Part shown: positions 9,182 through 19,659 of the stretch, piece by piece
Layout: each line of letters opens with the position of its first letter
Position numbering within the stretch: the first letter of the stretch is position 1
From: Protostelium mycophagum
Lineage: Eukaryota > Evosea > Variosea > Protosteliida > Protosteliaceae
DNA: 23,101 nucleotides
Assembly (NCBI GenBank): GCA_002081555.1
Contig: MZNV01002280.1
Location: 1 to 23,101, forward strand
Direction: 5' to 3'
Notes under the pieces: model-generated
What the model was told of the DNA's origin: nothing
What the model saw: the letters and a program-made list of their open reading frames with translations, nothing else
Database searches by the model: none
Program-made: the position numbers and the translations under genes

Positions 9182-12100
9182 TTATTTGACTGCTCGAGCG
9201 TGTCCTGTCTCTTTAACATGTTTGAAAAGTGAGTTCCTCGTCTCAAAAGACTCTTTACAGACGTTGCAGCTGAACGTTGGCTTCTCCTCTTCCTTTTAAT
9301 ATCAGTCTTAGTTTGTGTTTGGTGTCACAAAGTTTGTCTTGGCGATTTCACCAAAAACTTGTGGAAATGACGGTTACATACCGTGGTTCTTCACGGTAAC
9401 TAACCTCATTTTTAAAAAGATCACTTGTGAACACCACAAACCACAAAAAATCATTTTGCATCAAAACAAAAGCTTGACATCTTCAACATGCAGCAGAATC
9501 ACTTTGAATCATCACAAAAGAATGCACCTTTCGGCAAAGCCGCAAGTCAAACAAACGTTCTGGAACCACCGACACTACCTTTGCCTTCTTCTTTGCCCTC
9601 CTCGCTTTCGCCTTTCCTTTTGCTGAGATCTTTGCATCCTGTTCTTCCGTCCCAGGTTCTTCATCCTCTTTACGCTCCTCTTTAGGATCCTCTTTATGCT
9701 CCTCTTTAGGGTCCTCTTTAGGATCCTCTTTAGGTTGTTCTTTGGACTTGTTTCGCCTCTTTCTCTTTTCATCTTTCACTTGGATCTTCTCCATCGTTTT
9801 GGAGATGTCCTCCACGTCATCATCATCATCACCTGATGACGTGTCAGAGATGACGAGATGACAGGTGGATCACCTTCTTTCTCCACTGGAAGGGCCACGA
9901 CCTTCTTCTTCTTTTGTTTTTTGTTGACTTTATTTCGCTTCATCATGCTCTGGGCAAATGCGAAATCATCGTCATCGTCAATCGGTGCGTCCTCCTGAAA
10001 TCATCATCATGCTATTGGTGATACCATGTCATATCGCATAAAGAATCATGTTGTGATCGAGTACTGTGTGGTGAAAAGTGCATCGCGGCGAAGCCGACAA
10101 ACTCGTCCAACAACGTGCAAGAAAACCTGCAGACTGACCTCTTCGTCCTGCTCCGTGGTGTCTTCTACATCTTCTACACCTTCATCTGCATCATCTGCTT
10201 CTACCTCTTCATCATCTTCATCATCTTCTACATCTTCTTCATCTTCTTCACTTGATGTCTCTTTGGCCTGAACCTTGGGTCAATATCCCGAGTTAAATCT
10301 TTGTGATTGCACAGCAGAGCTGCCCAAATGATTTGCTCAACTACAACGAGCCCGTGTTTCATTTGATAGCAACCAGAATAAAAAGTTGAAATTAATTTTT
10401 AAACCTACTCTTTGTGTCTTTTTGCGTAAAGATTTTGGTGCAACCTGCAGAAAATTCATTATATTTAATAAATATTATTGTATTTAATCATTATTATAAT
10501 TAATTATTATATTTAAAATAATTTTTTACATCTTCTTCACTTTCTGAATTCTGAATTATTTTTCCTTTTGTTTTCTTTTGCTTCTGTGCCTTTTTACTCT
10601 TTTTCGTGGAAATTTCTGGGCTCTCTTCCAGTTCTATTTTTATCAATCTACAACTCTCGTCATCTACAACGACTGACCTTCTGTCTCCGGATTGTCAAGT
10701 TGAGAATCTTCGGGTTCGTCTTCTTCCCCCTCCAGCAGGACTTCTTCGCGAATTTTCGCGGCTTTTTCTTGGTGACTACGAGACTTTTCGTGGTTAGCCC
10801 ATCTGAGAGGGTCAAACCTGACCTGAATTTTTCCAAAATAAAAATACGCGTGCTCATGATTGATGAATAAAAGGATTCAGGTGATCTATCGTTACGTATC
10901 ATGACGTGTGATGACGTCATATAAAAATATGTGATATAAATTCACTTGAAGACTTACTGTTTTTCACTCTTGAAATTCTTGTTGCAAGCAATGCAATAAA
11001 ACTGTTGTATAATCTCTTCTTCCAACTCCGCCTCCGGATCCTCTTCGAGTAGCTCCATCTCAGCCATTTCCCTCTGTCTACAACGTTGTAGATACCACCG
11101 AACTCTCCCAGATTCTTCTGATCCGAGATTTCAGTGAAATCTCACCTCTCGGCTTCCAGCTCCTCCCGCCTTTTCTTGGCCTCCTCTGCCTTCTTTAGCT
11201 TAAGTTCTTGATCTCGAGACTGCTTCTCTTCTGCAAATTTCTTTTGTTGTAGAACGTGGGCTCTGTACCTCGGGTCTCTTTTCTTCACAAACTCTGCCAG
11301 TTGCTGGACATTTTACAACAGTTTATAGAAATAAAACATCGGGAGAATTTGACTGGATGAATTCCGGAAGATGAGACTAAACCCTAAACCCTGAGATGAG
11401 ATGTCGTGACTCACCCTGACGACATCGTTTCTGGCCCTTCTGCCTTTGTCTCTTTCTTTTTTGTTGTCCTTCTCAATCGCCCTCCTCACGTACCGATTCG
11501 GTGCCTAATCAATCAGAAATTTCGATGAAATTTCACATTCGAAATTTCATGGAATTTCACATTCGAAATTTCATGGAATTTGAACAGATAAAAATTCTGG
11601 TAAAGAAAATTGGAGGAAAATTCGGTACCTCATTGGGATTGTACAGATCGCACCAAGCGAATGACCTTCTCGATACGAAATCTGTCCAATAGTTGTAGAA
11701 CTTTAACACCTTCCATTGTCATTTTTTTTACATTTGAATTGAAAAATCTTTCCAAAAGAAAAAATGATTTCCATGTGACTATCATTTTAACAGTGTCTTT
11801 ATACTTGTAAAAAACTTTCTTCTCCAGAAAATCAAATAAATACCTCTTTTATGCCGAGTTGGGCGTCTCCAAACTTCGGTGCGGGGTCGTCTTTAACTTC
11901 CTTCTGCTCTTCATCCTCTATATCATCAAACACCTTGGAATAAACCTCGTAGAATCCCTGAGTTTTCGGTGAGTTCTACGTGAAATTTCGGGGAAACTGA
12001 CATTTTCACCGTCTAAACCGTCGTAGCAGGCGCCACTGAAGAAAGGCCACAAGTTGACTCCTTCTTCTACTTTGTCACCGGTACCATCGCCTGCCAAGTG

Positions 12101-12551
12101 TCATTAAATGTATGGCACCGGTGCCATAATGATCAATATTAAAGATGAAGAAAAGAATCGTCTTGAAAAATGAGATGGTATACCTCCTCTTAAAATAGAG
12201 TCTCTGTGGTTGTCATACCAGGCTCTCTCTTGTGGATCACTCAATACGGTGTAAGCGTGGGAAATCTCTTTGAATCTCTCGTCCGCCACTTCTTTTTGAT
12301 GCATGTTTTTGTCTTTAAATCATCAATTTAACGTAATAATCCATAAAGATCACGATTAACTTGTTCGTAGATTGATTCAAACGACAAAATAAACTGAAAT
12401 GATTTGATGACATGAACTCAGACAGCAACTCACCAGGATGCCATTGCAGAGCCAACTTTCTGTAAGCTTTCTTGATATCAGTGTCACCAGCTGTCTTTTC
12501 CAGCTCCAACACTTCATAAAAGCATCTCTTCGCTTGATTGCCCGCCACCAT
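9182..12551 (-). CDS. DNAJC21: DnaJ homolog subfamily C member 21 (JJJ1-like)
   Basis: About 577 aa in 14 exons: 12434-12551, 12184-12312, 12002-12090, 11844-11957, 11629-11700, 11415-11504, 11146-11303, 10958-11077, 10678-10802, 10530-10633, 10139-10267, 9874-9994, 9579-9832, 9182-9292. The N-terminal J domain (about 8-75) has the HPD triad formed across the first splice junction, and [16 protein letters not shown] is characteristic of DNAJC21. The Tyr/Trp signature FYNYW, a charged helical stretch, a C2H2 finger (CIAC...H....H), acidic and KEDPKE-repeat low-complexity regions, and a last finger (CNVC...HVKETGH) follow in family order. The known role is as an Hsp70 co-chaperone in release and recycling of cytoplasmic 60S biogenesis factors. 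An upstream in-frame ATG at 12618-12620 exists, but [15 protein letters not shown] is the natural start. It shares a divergent promoter with the gene at 12812. Confidence 0.93.
9372..9405. repeat. Intronic hairpin, family B
   Basis: GGTTA-CA-TACCGTG, loop GTTCTT, then CACGGTA-AC-TAACC: a 7-bp inner stem and a 5-bp outer stem separated by a 2+2 internal loop. It lies in the 286-nt intron 9293-9578 of DNAJC21, one of its longest. CGGTAACTAACC is shared with the hairpin at 4212. Confidence 0.7.
9532..9542. repeat. Intronic mini-hairpin, family A (4-bp stem)
   Basis: CGGC AAA GCCG lies in the DNAJC21 intron 9293-9578. The outermost pair of the family stem is lost. Confidence 0.5.
9665..9738 (-). 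repeat. Coding minisatellite (KEDPKE/KEEHKE repeats)
   Basis: A roughly 12-nt unit close to GGATCCTCTTTA is repeated head to tail in a DNAJC21 exon. On the gene's strand it yields the alternating Lys/Glu/Asp/Pro sequence [20 protein letters not shown]. The repeat number is likely to vary between strains. Confidence 0.7.
10085..10097. repeat. Intronic mini-hairpin, family A
   Basis: GCGGC GAA GCCGA lies in DNAJC21 intron 9995-10138. Four of the five stem pairs are kept. The preceding ATC and the loop GAA match the copy at 1904. Confidence 0.6.
10268..10529 (-). other. Long AT-rich intron of DNAJC21
   Basis: A 262-nt intron rich in A and T, especially 10450-10525. On the gene's strand it contains no convincing additional exon. 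A CTACAACG motif sits at 10341-10348. Confidence 0.5.
11077..11092. repeat. Perfect 16-bp palindrome at an intron end
   Basis: TCTACAACGTTGTAGA is its own reverse complement and joins two copies of the recurrent GTTGTAGA octamer head to head. It spans the 3' splice site of the DNAJC21 intron 11078-11145, whose acceptor is GTTGTAG on the minus strand. Confidence 0.8.
11377..11392. repeat. Short telomere-like tract
   Basis: CTAAACCCTAAACCCT gives about 2.3 units of the TTTAGGG telomere repeat on the opposite strand. It lies inside a DNAJC21 intron (11304-11414). The related tract at 15673 is also intronic. Confidence 0.5.
11531..11578. repeat. 24-bp tandem repeat, two perfect copies
   Basis: A 24-nt unit (TTTCACATTCGAAATTTCAT plus GGAA) occurs at 11531-11554 and 11555-11578 without mismatch. 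It lies in a DNAJC21 intron and carries the GAAATTTC octamer in each unit. Confidence 0.9.
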
Positions 12552-12811
12552 TTTTCCTCCTTTCGATCGTCCATCAATTTTCACGTGTGAACGTAAGAAG
12601 ACGAATTCTACAAATATCATCTTACATTGACATTGGACATTTCAGCGTCTCATCCTCTTCAACATATTCAGAATCCTTCTCATATTATTATAATATGTAT
12701 CAAGGCATATTATGATTGTTTTAGGTGTTTCAGAGCTTGTGACGTCTGGTGATTTTGCTACGAAAACTCCAACGAAAATTTCCGGTGCGTCATCTCGATC
12801 CCATTTTCAAG
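12552..12811. promoter_or_regulatory. Divergent promoter region, DNAJC21 / trpD
   Basis: This 260-bp gap lies between two start codons pointing apart and must hold both promoters. A perfect 8-bp inverted repeat around one base, CATATTATTATAATATG, lies at 12681-12697. CATATTAT recurs at 12706-12713. These are the most likely control elements or TATA-like sequences, but this is inferred from position only. Confidence 0.5.
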
Positions 12812-14623
12812 ATGGCAGAAGCCACACGCCAAGCCCTTAAGCAACAACTAAACAAGAAGGCCTTATCGGCCGATCAGATCAATGCGGCACTGAAAGAGAT
12901 CATATCAAGAGAGGCCAGCGATGCTCAGGCGGCAGCCTTCTTAACTGCGTTACAGTTCTTCCCCTTAACTCCTGAGGTAGAATTAATGTTATAGAGAGTG
13001 GTTCAACATGTCGATCAAAATCTGGGATAACACATTGTTAATTACGATGAGATGATGTCCAGCACTCTTGATAAACTACCATCACATTAAATCATCATCA
13101 AATCAGTGGCTCAACATTTCAGGTCCTTTTATCTGCTGCAGACGCAATGTCATTCTTCTCACTCAAATGTGACGCTCGTCGAGAAGGTGACATCTTTTTC
13201 AACGTCAGATTTGACACTCATTAGGTCCAAGTGACATCTTAGACATTGTTGGGACGGGAGGAGATCTCAGTGGCTTCCCCACATTCAACGCATCGACTGC
13301 CGCCGCGTTTGTGGTTGCCGCATGTGGAGTAAAAGTCGCGAAACATGGTAACAGATCCAGCGGGAGATGCGGAAGTGGCGATTTTATAGAGGCTCTGGGT
13401 GGGTATCATTTTTCCTGTTTGCATTTGTCAAATTGACTTTTGTGTACATTCTCATCAATGTCGGATCATTTCCAATTGATCTGATAATCATCAGGTGCTA
13501 ACATGGAAGTCGGCTCTGAAACGATTGAAAAGTTGATTAAAGACGTAAACTTTGCCTTCTTATTTGCTCCGGTAGTACACCCGGCCCTCAAGGCGGTCGC
13601 CCCCCTTCGCAAAGAACTAGGTGAAATTTCGATCTGATGTGATACGTCATGATGACGTCATCAGGTATCAGGACCATTTTCAATTTTTTGGGACCACTTA
13701 CGAACCCCACCAGACCGAACAGAATGTTGCTAGGTGATATGGCGTTGTAGATGGAAGATTCTGAGATTTTTCAGGTGTAGGAACCCCAGAGATGGGTGAA
13801 ATCTACGCCAAGGTGAGGTTTCATTTTATTGCATGTGAACTACTTTTATTGCACTTGAATTTTTATTTAGAACTCGCGTTGTACTTTTTGGTATTGATTG
13901 TGAATACACAAAGAATTCTAAGTGATCCTCTCAACCGCATGGTGAAGTATCACCATAAATACAAGGCATTTTGAGGCACCTTAACAACTTGATGCGTTGT
14001 CATCATGATTTGAGATTCAAATGATGTAGGTCTTCGCCAAACAACACGATGAAGAACTTCACGGCAAGGGAGTGGCAGTTGTAGTGCATTCTGACGATGG
14101 CATGGATGAGATCAGCACCGCCACAAAGACACACGCTTGGATCGTCAGGGTGAGCTTAGACATCTGACCAAGATACTTGAATGTTTGGTTTCAAAACATA
14201 AAAAAAAAACTTGTTGCATTGCAATCATAACAAATGCAGAACATACAGAATCGACCGACTCTTCGACAAGTTCTTGATGTCTTGATGTTGTATAAAACTG
14301 AAATGACTCAGGGTGGTGAAATCACAGAGCGAGATTTCGCGCCTGAAGATTTCGGTCTGCCACGTCATCCCCTCCCCTCCATAGAGAGCGGCAACCCCGC
14401 CGAAAATTCGGCGAAGTTTCGTCGGGTTTTGGCGGGAGAATGGAAGACGGACCCCACTCTCGTCCCCGTCTTAGATTTCATTCTGATGAACTCCTCTGTC
14501 GCACTTTTTGTCTGCGACAAGGTCGCAGATTTCAGAGAAGGGGTCAAGATCGCCAGAGATGTTATAGAGGGTGGCAGAGCCCTCGAATTACTGGAAAAGT
14601 ACATCAAAGAATCACATCAATGA
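12812..14623 (+). CDS. trpD: Anthranilate phosphoribosyltransferase
   Basis: About 355 aa in 8 exons: 12812-12976, 13123-13186, 13225-13398, 13495-13620, 13665-13733, 13775-13812, 14030-14149, 14312-14623. Phases agree. The enzyme transfers the phosphoribosyl group from PRPP to anthranilate, the second committed step of tryptophan synthesis. Family hallmarks are all visible: an N-terminal helical domain with AAAFLTAL, the PRPP-binding loop [36 protein letters not shown], and FLGPLTNP. The length is normal for a single-domain TrpD/TRP4; no fusion to other tryptophan enzymes is seen. The C-terminal exon ([15 protein letters not shown] onward) matches the usual tail, including ENA-like [12 protein letters not shown]. 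The start ATG opens [13 protein letters not shown] and is preceded by AAG. This implies the organism can make its own tryptophan. Confidence 0.95.
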
Positions 14624-14931
14624 GCGATGTCTAAATAGATTCTGTTGCACATCATCTCCATGTTTCTTCCCATCCTATAAAAAAAACAACTCATGCAGAG
14701 TGTCTTTTGGTGCTGGCTGTTGTGCCAGTCTAGAAATAAAAGCTCAGCCAATGGACGAGTTTTTCATCAAGGTAGCAGAAACACGGGCCAAATAGTCATC
14801 CTCGCTTTAACATTTGAAAGACCCGCCTATTGTCCAAAAAATAAAATTGCATGATAAAATCATTATGGGTTTCACATGGGGTTTTGAGAAAAAGATGAGA
14901 CAATCATTTTCATTTCCAAAGAGATCAGAAA
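14624..14931. other. Intergenic region between trpD and the CobW gene
   Basis: This holds the 3' end of trpD and the promoter of the next gene. An AATAAA signal occurs near 14735. An open stretch ending at TAG 14793-14795 reads MDEFFIKVAETRAK from an ATG at about 14751 and looks protein-like, but it is too short to call. Confidence 0.35.
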
Positions 14932-17442
14932 ATGGAAAAGGGATCATCAGCGTGTTGTACCAGTGGATGCCACGACCATCATGACCACAAAGGGAAGGAA
15001 GTGGTTCCCGTTACTGTGCTGTGTGGTTTGGAGGGCTGTGGAAAGACCACAGCTGTAGCTGCCTTGCTTAAAGAGCTGCAAGAAGAAGAATTATCAGTGG
15101 TGTGAGTGATCGTATTTCTCATATTAATGTTTATTGAAAATGATCAGATTGAATGTGATGAAGAAAAAGAAAGGATCGATCGCTTCTTTGCCTCTGAGCA
15201 AGACCAAGCATCAATTGGTTGAGATGCCAAAGGGATGCCTCTGTTGCACCCTCTATGAGGAATTTATCGAGACTATGTTGAGGTCGGTTCAGTTTATGAA
15301 CTTCTTTTAAGAATATCGCATGAAGTGATTCCGTCGTGTGATATCAACTCTCAGATATGGGACATTAAGACAATCTCAATTGTCTGCTTGGACATGAGCA
15401 ACGGATCCGATTTTTGAACAATGTGAGATCATTGTGCTGATGAGTACAGGACCAAGAAAAGCAGCCGCAGAGTAATCGTGGAGGCCGCCGGCAGTGCAGA
15501 AGTCCAATCCATCGGCGAAGTCATCTCTTTCGGTGACTCTGACGTCAAGAACGTCCCTCTATCTGACCGCTTCTTTCTTGGTATTATATTCTACAAAAAA
15601 TATTATTTTTTTATATATTTTGCTGGAGAATTTCAAATGTAAATCTCCCAACTTTTGAAGAATAAAAGAGAATAGGGTTTAGGGTTTTAGAATATTGAAT
15701 ATATCTGACATACAGGACAGATGCCGTCGTGGTGATGGTGGATGCCTCCAAGTTCTTTGACAACTTGACCACTATGGATTATCTACAAGATAGAGGCATG
15801 GCCACTGCAGATGACGATTTCAGAAACGTTCCCTCCGTTTTGGTGGAACAAATGTGAATTTTCTGCAATTTCAAGAATCGAATGTCGAAAAATATTTAAA
15901 TTTTGACCAAGTTGAAAAATAGAATTACTCATTGTAGACAGTGAACACGCAGATGTCGTCGTTTTAACGAAGACAGACGTCGCTGACCCCGAAGCTCTAC
16001 AACAGTCACGTGACCTGATCAGACTACTCAACCCCACCGGAAAATTCGTCGAATTCTCAAGTGAGAAGTATAACGTCGCGGGTGGGTTTTATTGCGATGA
16101 AACGTCGACAAGAGCTGATTTGTACAGAACTTTTAGACTTGGGAATATTTGACTACGAACGCACTCAAATAAAACCCGGATGGCTCAAGGAAATTCGCGG
16201 AGAAATGGTAGAAATTTCGTCGAAATCCCTGATTCTTCCGTTGTAGATCTCGAACGTCGGAAAATTCCCGACACCTTTCTGACGGGGTGACAGGACGTCA
16301 AACTGCCAGAAAACTCTCAAGTCTCACATTTCGTGTTCCGGGAACGCAGACCGTTCCACCCTGGGCGTACATGGGATCTGATCGATAGATCTCAAGATCT
16401 ATTACCGGGTATACATCTCATCTCATCACAAAAATTAATTCACACACTCTCAATAAATATGGAAAATACAAATATAAATAAAATAAAATAAAAGATAAAC
16501 TCTTTGCGACAAAGCCACAAGACAAAGCCACATCCTGTAGAAATCCAAACTGATTATCAAGGTGTTGTGAGATCTAGAGGATTTGCATGGTTAGCTAGCA
16601 GGAATGACATCTCTGCAGAGTGGACCTCAGCAGGTGATTTTTCTTTTATTATTTTTAATGTTTCTTCTTTCTTGATTTATTTTGCAAAAAAAAATCAATT
16701 TATAAAAATTGTGGAATGGGCGGAAATTAATGAAAATTCACTGAGATTTCAAGGGAATCTCTTCTCCATGACTGGGGAGAGTAACTGGTTCGCCACGACT
16801 CCCAGGGAACAATGGCCCACGGAGGACCCGAAATTTACCCAAGATTTCGTGGAGCCTTACGGAGACAGAAGACAAGAGATCGTCATTATGGGTATCAACA
16901 TGCAACACGAGAAGGTGAGATCTCATCGAAATTTCATCGATTGATCCTCTGTCTTGGTCTCAAAGTGGACATGGAAATTTTTGCTTTGAAAAATTTTAAT
17001 CTCAAAAAATATTAAAAAAATCGCTACGTCTACAACTAACATTTATATATTTTGCTTGAAAAATTACAAAAACCATGAAAATAATAATTTACAGATAAGA
17101 CAAGAGCTGGAGAGGTGCCTGCTGACAGAGGAGGAGATGTCTTTGGGCCCCGAAGGCTGGAAGACTTTAGAGGACAAATTTGATCCATGGGTCATTGACA
17201 ATGATGAAGAGGAAGATGAATACACAGACGATGATGATGATGATGAAGAGGTGATTAATGCATGATCTGATTTGTGTTGGCGGCAAAGCCGCAATAGCAG
17301 AATACCTATCTGAAATCATCCATGCATTCTTAATCATGATCTGATGGAGTGACGCCTCTTTGTTTTCGAGGATCCGATTTGTCCTCTAGAAATTGACTTG
17401 TCATAGGAAGAAGAGCAAGAGGAAGCCGAAGCCGATGACTAA
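14932..17442 (+). CDS. CobW/COG0523-family metallochaperone GTPase
   Basis: About 442 aa in 11 exons: 14932-15101, 15148-15282, 15450-15580, 15721-15853, 15942-16081, 16128-16207, 16294-16408, 16562-16633, 16754-16914, 17095-17250, 17407-17442. All phases agree. The N-terminus is a Cys/His-rich metal-ligand-like stretch, CCTSGCHDHHDHK (about 8-20). The Walker A loop is GLEGCGKTT (32-40), and the family metal-binding motif GCLCC lies at 86-90. VIVEAAGSAEV stands in the usual ESSGLAEP-like position, and the G4 motif reads TKTD instead of NKxD (about 199-202). A complete CobW C-terminal domain follows (HFVFRERRPFHPGRTW, GFAWLA, GDRRQEIVIMG, CLLTEEE). The tail is strongly acidic (Asp/Glu run). 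Members use GTP hydrolysis to deliver Zn, Co or other metals; which metal cannot be told here. Confidence 0.93.
15673..15690. repeat. Short telomere-like tract
   Basis: TAGGGTTTAGGGTTTTAG contains two TTTAGGG-type units. It lies in intron 15581-15720 of the CobW gene, just before the splice acceptor. Too short to be a relic of a chromosome end on its own. Confidence 0.45.
17280..17292. repeat. Intronic mini-hairpin, family A
   Basis: GCGGC AAA GCCGC is a perfect stem in the 156-nt last intron (17251-17406) of the CobW gene. Confidence 0.75.
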
Positions 17443-18126
17443 AGATCTTTGCATATCGTCATTCTATTCTATACAAAGTTCTGTTGATCAGTTGGGTGAA
17501 TAGTACTCCTCCTTTGAACAGTGGACTCTGTGATCGTGATATAATATAGAGTTGGTCATGTTGGTTGATCGTCCTCCATCATATAACGTTTCGTTTTGTT
17601 CATATAAGTTTGTGTAAATCATCGATAGGTGAAGTGGTCTACATCTCAAAAATCTTGAGATAATTTATAATTTCTATGTTATATTGCTTTTGTATTTATC
17701 ATAAATATTATATCGATAATTCAAATTTTGTCATAATATGACGTTATCTGTAATTTTAACATCTTAGGAGGCCAAAGAATAAGATAGAAGGAGGTTGTTG
17801 TTCTTTGCTCTTTTTAAATCTTTATCTAAAGGCAAAAAAATTGCAGACATCTGTCTGTTCCTGGAATCTTGTTGTTTTTGTAAAAGCTTCATTCGGTCAG
17901 TGTTGGGGAAAGGCAGAGTATGATGAGCTCACAAAAGCTTACAAATGTTTGCAGAGAATTTACAAACAGATTGCAAGAAGCAACCATTCAGTGTGTTGAG
18001 CTGTAGATAAACGCACTATAAGACCTTTTATTGATAATAAGAAGAGATGATCTATCTACAATGCGTCTACATTTTAAGAACTGTCGACCGCCACTTTTCT
18101 TCGGTCATCATCTTCATCTGAGAGGA
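17443..18126. other. Intergenic region upstream of NDUFS8
   Basis: About 680 nt, AT-rich, without a gene I can support. ATCTCAA (17643-17649) and TTGAGAT (17655-17661) form a 7-bp hairpin with a 5-nt loop. An open stretch ending at TGA about 17997-17999 reads AEYDELTKAYKCLQRIYKQI, helical in character but lacking an ATG. The last 66 nt are in frame with NDUFS8 from an alternative ATG at 18061. Confidence 0.4.
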
Positions 18127-19016
18127 ATGTTGCGTCTTGCATCAACACGCTCATCAAAGACGCTGGTCAACAATGGAAGAGTATCTTGCATACCCCACAG
18201 AACCATCACACAGGGAAGCTTGAACGAGACCAAATTCGAGGAGCCCAACAAATATGTCTTGCCCCTTTCAGAGAAGGACAAGATAGACCCCGTCTTCTAC
18301 GAGAGAGAAACATATGTGGACTCCGTTAAGAGACCGCCTAAGATTGTGAGTTTTCGTGTATTATCTTTTGATTATCTTTATCTGACCGAGTGTCAGTTCA
18401 GCAGGGAGAGTTTAGAGTCTGCCGCACAGGCTTTATTTCTTTATGAATGTCTTCGTGGACTTGGTGTGACTTTGAAATACATGTTCGACAGAAAGGTCAC
18501 AATCAATTATCCTTTCGAGAAGGGACCACTTTCTCCCAAATTCCGTGGTGAACACGCCCTTAGAAGATACCCTACTGGAGAGGAGAGGTGCAGACATTTC
18601 TTCTTCTAATATTCATATCGATGATGTGCAGATGTATTGCTTGCAAATTGTGCGAGGCTATCTGCCCCGCACAGGCCATCACTATTGAGGCAGAGCCAAG
18701 ATTGGACGGAAGTCGTAGAACAACCCGTTATGACATCGATATGACGAAGTGTATCTTCTGCGGTATTTTTTTCTCTATTTCTCATTTTTTATTGTCATTG
18801 GCAATGGAGATTCCCTCCAAAACATCATCTCATATGAATATAGGATTTTGCCAAGAGGCTTGCCCCGTCTCTGCCATTGTGGAAGGACCCAACTTTGAGT
18901 ACGCCACCGAAACACGTGCCGAGTTATTCTACACCAAAGCGAAGTTACTGCAGAATGGTGACCAATGGGAGCCCGAGATCGCCGCCAATCTGGCCGCGAG
19001 GTACTTGCAGCGATAA
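18127..19016 (+). CDS. NDUFS8: NADH dehydrogenase iron-sulfur protein 8, mitochondrial
   Basis: About 237 aa in 4 exons: 18127-18345, 18397-18587, 18632-18762, 18844-19016. This is the TYKY subunit of respiratory complex I, in the peripheral arm. It carries the two tetranuclear clusters N6a and N6b on the path to quinone. Both ligand motifs are complete: [12 protein letters not shown] and [12 protein letters not shown], the second assembled across an intron. [21 protein letters not shown] and [13 protein letters not shown] are near-identical to animal and plant homologues. The chosen start [14 protein letters not shown] is a typical mitochondrial presequence, basic and hydroxylated without acidic residues. 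An in-frame ATG at 18061 would add 22 residues ([11 protein letters not shown]...) and cannot be excluded. An AATAAA signal lies at 19038-19043. Confidence 0.96.
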
Positions 19017-19659
19017 ATTTGAGAATAATAAGACAAAAATAAAATGAATGAAATGATTCATCAATGTGCACCAGACGATGACCATGATCTGTGCCAATGA
19101 AAAACATTTTATATTTGAAAATTATTCAGTGTTACACACTGAGAAGGACTGGCCACCATTTAGTGTATAAAGGCAGTTTAAATCATAAGTTTAACAACTG
19201 TTAAATCATTATTATTTCAGGGTTAATAACATTTAATCTTCTTGTATAAACTCACTAGATTCAATAATTTCGGTGTCCACGTTATTGTCCTCTTCATTCT
19301 GTGAATTTTTGATTTTTCAAGTCTCGAACTAAGATCGGTGTGACTAGATAATCTGTTCTTGCATTGTCCAAATGATATGTCTTCCCTCTGAACGTTGGTA
19401 TACGGACATCTTTCTGTCTCCCAACAAGCTGAAGCGAAGACACTTGCTCTTGTTCTGAAATGCACAACTTTATACAGGTGTAAAGTGAATCCGCATTTCA
19501 CTGCACAATTCCTTGCATAAAGGCTTAAACAAGTATCATTCTTAAAAGGTGTTTTTCGGATGTTTCTTCTGTCCAAGCATTTGCTCAGCCAACTGCTTTC
19601 CTCTAAACGCTGAAAAGTGTCTCATTGTAGATGAAGTAGAGTGTATCGAGAAGAATATA
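19017..19659. other. Convergent 3' intergenic region
   Basis: This lies between the 3' ends of NDUFS8 and the RRM gene. It contains the NDUFS8 poly(A) signal and otherwise no recognisable gene. The minus-strand open frame at 19223-19576 has no ATG near its start and no family resemblance. Confidence 0.5.

Noticed and set aside
9483-9815. Reading the Lys/Glu-rich minus-strand frame as a separate gene
   Set aside because: It joins in phase to the exons on either side and matches the expected low-complexity region of DNAJC21.
14395-14425. CGCCGAAAATTCGGCG inverted repeat as a family A hairpin
   Set aside because: It lies in the last trpD exon, has a different core, and encodes conserved PAENSAKF.
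19223-19576. 117-codon minus-strand open frame between NDUFS8 and the RRM gene
   Set aside because: It has no ATG near its beginning, no recognisable domain and lies in 3' flanking DNA of two converging genes.
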